Assembly: GCF_013387475.1 (NCBI RefSeq)
Contig: NZ_VWNB01000005.1
Location: 124,001-188,000, forward strand
Length of the DNA: 64,000 nucleotides
Source: Mariprofundus sp. KV
GTDB taxonomy: Bacteria > Pseudomonadota > Zetaproteobacteria > Mariprofundales > Mariprofundaceae
Direction of reading: 5' to 3'
Below, piece by piece: positions 62,225 to 64,000 of the stretch. The first letter of the stretch is position 1, and every line of letters begins with the position of its first letter. The notes beneath the pieces were generated by a model that was given only the letters and a program-made list of their open reading frames with translations, searched no databases and was not told the origin of the DNA. Position numbers and translations under genes: made by a program.

Positions 62225-64000
62225 GACTCCTCCATCTCTTCCACCCTCCTGGGCAAGCGCAGGCAGAAGTGTGTTGGTTTCGCAGCTGAAACCAGATTTA
62301 ATCGTCCACCATGATCCTCGGCAATTCGTTTGGCGATTGCCAGTCCCAGGCCAGAGCCATTGCTCTTGGTGGAGTAGTAGGCCTCAAAAAGCTGCGCAGC
62401 CGATGCAGCCTCAATGCCCACACCATCATCCTCTACGTGCCATTCAACACACTCTTCACTCATCCGGGCATAGAGTCGAACAGCTTTGCCGCCCATACCT
62501 TCGGTCGCCGCAAGTGCATTATCCATCAGATTAATGAGAACCTGACGCACCTGATCAGGATCACAGCAGCAACTCCAGTCAGCATCACACGATCTTACAT
62601 CAAGACGGCGATAGCTGTTAAACAGTTCATCCATCTCTCGCAGCAGTGAAGCCACCGATGCCTGTCGTATTTTCGGCTGTGGCATTCTTGCCAGCGTTGA
62701 GAAGTCGGCAATCAAACGCTGCAACCGCTCCACCTGTGCAATAATCGCATGGGTGCAGACATCAAACACCTTCTCATCGTCCACCTGCGAGCGGAATCGC
62801 CGCTGCAGCCGTTCAGCCGAGAGTTTAATCGGTGTCAGTGGATTTTTTATCTCATGGGCGAGTCGGCGAGCCACCTCAGCCCAGGCTTTGTTGCGCTGCG
62901 CCTCGGCAAGATCGGAGATGTCATCAATCACCAGCAGATAACCTGAAAAACCACTGGCGCCGGTCTCACTCAGCCGTGCCCCGCGAGCAAGCACATGCAG
63001 GCTGCGCCCTTCAGAGAGCTCAATATCAAACTCCCGTTGCAGGTGATCCTCCTGCTGCTGGCTGAGTTCGCCATAAAACTCACCAATATCGTGCAGGCTT
63101 CCCTGCGTCGCCTGCAGAATATCGACACTGGGCATCCAGTTATCAGGCAACTGCAGAATCTCCCTTACCGCCTGATTAAGCAGGCGAACCCGACCACCGC
63201 CATCAACCAGCAGCACACCGGTATGCAAATTGGCCAGCAGAGACTCCAGTACATATTGGCGCTGACGACTATTATCCAGTGCCTTGGTCAGATCCTGTTG
63301 CGCCTGCTCAATTGCCTCCACATTCATTTTCAGTCGATTCGCCATGGTGTTAAAGGAGCGCGCCAGAGAGCCCAACTCATCCTGGGATGATTCGGAGATC
63401 GCCACATTCAGATCGCCTTCAGTGACCCGTCTTAGCGCATCGGCAAGATCCCCGACCGGCGCAGTCAATCTGCGCGCAAAAAGCAGACCAACCAGACCCG
63501 CCACCAGTACCACCAGCAGCGTCACAAACAGCATCACATGGGTAAATGTCTCACGGATATTCTGACGGTTATGCTCAAGCTGACGATAACTGCGATAATC
63601 TGATTCTACAGCACGGGCATTCTGAATCACACCGGCTGGCAGACGAATCTCAACACGCAACAGACCAATCACAGATGTCGGGCCAACAATCGGGGCATAG
63701 CCCACTGCAACCTCACCACCGTCGCGCGTTAAAAGCTCAGTCGCCACCCTGCCCAGACGCATTGACAACTTTGCCGATTCACTCAGTGGTTCAGCCTGCA
63801 GTGCACTGAGTTCACCCAGCTGCACCCCACCGACAAGAAGTTCATTAATATCAAACAGCTCCGCTTTCTGCCACCCCTCAACACCCCTGATCCCGGCCAG
63901 ATAGGTAGTCACAGAACTGTAGTCCAGACTGCCTGAGGCAGCCTCAATCAGCGTACTGTCGCTAATATAGTTTACCATACTGCGCTTCATATCTATCTCA
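62221..64000 (-). CDS. ntrY: Sensor histidine kinase NtrY-like (partial, 5' end beyond right edge)
   Basis: A membrane sensor kinase open at the right edge; an ATG at 63990 is in frame but the coding sequence runs through it without a stop, and NtrY proteins are longer, so the true N-terminus is outside. Visible: a periplasmic part, one membrane helix (about nt 63505), a HAMP domain (RRLTAPVGDLADALRRVTEG), PAS (TGVLLVDGGGRVRLLNQAVR), H-box RRLAHEIKNPLTPIKLSAER, N-box NLMDNALAA, and SGLGLAIAKR. The HEIKNPLTPIKLSAERL type is diagnostic of NtrY. Heads the ntrYX-trkAH operon. Confidence 0.9.
   Translation of the reverse strand, partial: EIDMKRSMVNYISDSTLIEAASGSLDYSSVTTYLAGIRGVEGWQKAELFDINELLVGGVQLGELSALQAEPLSESAKLSMRLGRVATELLTRDGGEVAVGYAPIVGPTSVIGLLRVEIRLPAGVIQNARAVESDYRSYRQLEHNRQNIRETFTHVMLFVTLLVVLVAGLVGLLFARRLTAPVGDLADALRRVTEGDLNVAISESSQDELGSLARSFNTMANRLKMNVEAIEQAQQDLTKALDNSRQRQYVLESLLANLHTGVLLVDGGGRVRLLNQAVREILQLPDNWMPSVDILQATQGSLHDIGEFYGELSQQQEDHLQREFDIELSEGRSLHVLARGARLSETGASGFSGYLLVIDDISDLAEAQRNKAWAEVARRLAHEIKNPLTPIKLSAERLQRRFRSQVDDEKVFDVCTHAIIAQVERLQRLIADFSTLARMPQPKIRQASVASLLREMDELFNSYRRLDVRSCDADWSCCCDPDQVRQVLINLMDNALAATEGMGGKAVRLYARMSEECVEWHVEDDGVGIEAASAAQLFEAYYSTKSNGSGLGLAIAKRIAEDHGGRLNLVSAAKPTHFCLRLPRRVEEMEES

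Overview
The window reads as a contiguous piece of chromosome from a Gram-negative proteobacterium: it carries lipid A and Kdo genes (waaA, lpxK), TolC/RND efflux, PpiD, TrkAH, NtrYX, CpxRA-Spy, groESL, and type II secretion or type IV pilus style components. The mix of gamma-like (CpxRA/Spy, dbpA, holC, thiI) and alpha-like (ntrYX next to trkAH) gene sets, with many sensory kinases, would suit a Zetaproteobacterium such as Mariprofundus, but that is inference. There are no rRNA or tRNA genes, insertion sequences, prophage genes or CRISPR arrays. Both edges cut through minus-strand sensor kinases.

Layout: 1-6.0 kb (minus) is a probable operon dapA - histidine kinase - sigma54-dependent response regulator (PrsK/PrsR-like) - small secreted protein - NMT1-domain sensor kinase. 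6.2-8.3 kb holds an unrecognised acidic protein, efp and a MarR regulator divergent from a TolC-RND efflux pair (8.4-13.0 kb). A 422-base gap at 13.0-13.4 kb holds what look like two tandem, related small RNAs, each with a stem-loop bearing a C-rich loop and a near-identical terminator; the second has a well-spaced sigma54-type promoter. Then come a CPA1 antiporter, waaA-lpxK and ppiD. 19.1-19.4 kb holds a tandem array of ~45-base hairpin units.

19.4-26.6 kb (minus) is a five-gene signalling operon: a PAS-like/Cys4 protein, a CheB-CheR-PAS fusion, a hybrid PAS histidine kinase, a PilZ protein and a MerR-type regulator with a cobalamin-binding module carrying the Wx9EH signature of B12 light sensors (CarH/LitR family). 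A good promoter and a perfect palindrome lie just upstream. This operon and the small RNA pair are the most novel-looking parts of the window.

26.8-29.1 kb is groESL with a CIRCE operator and a hairpin-rich intercistronic region. 29.2-37 kb is a mixed housekeeping stretch (methyltransferase, dbpA, DUF1456, Fe-S protein, cytochrome b, macrodomain, creatininase and small genes, thiI), including a promoter-SD-leader peptide-small membrane protein unit at 32.6-32.8 kb. 37.2-44.9 kb has an MHYT hybrid kinase, an ABC-F ATPase and a Spy-CpxRA module with a CpxR-box-like site. 45-51 kb has valS, a lipoprotein and a tightly packed PAP2-holC-PilZ-DUF2461 cluster. 51-56 kb has a FimV-like protein coupled to a GspE/PilB-type ATPase with six N-terminal repeats. 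56.4-64 kb is pepA followed upstream by the overlapping ntrY-ntrX-trkA-trkH operon.
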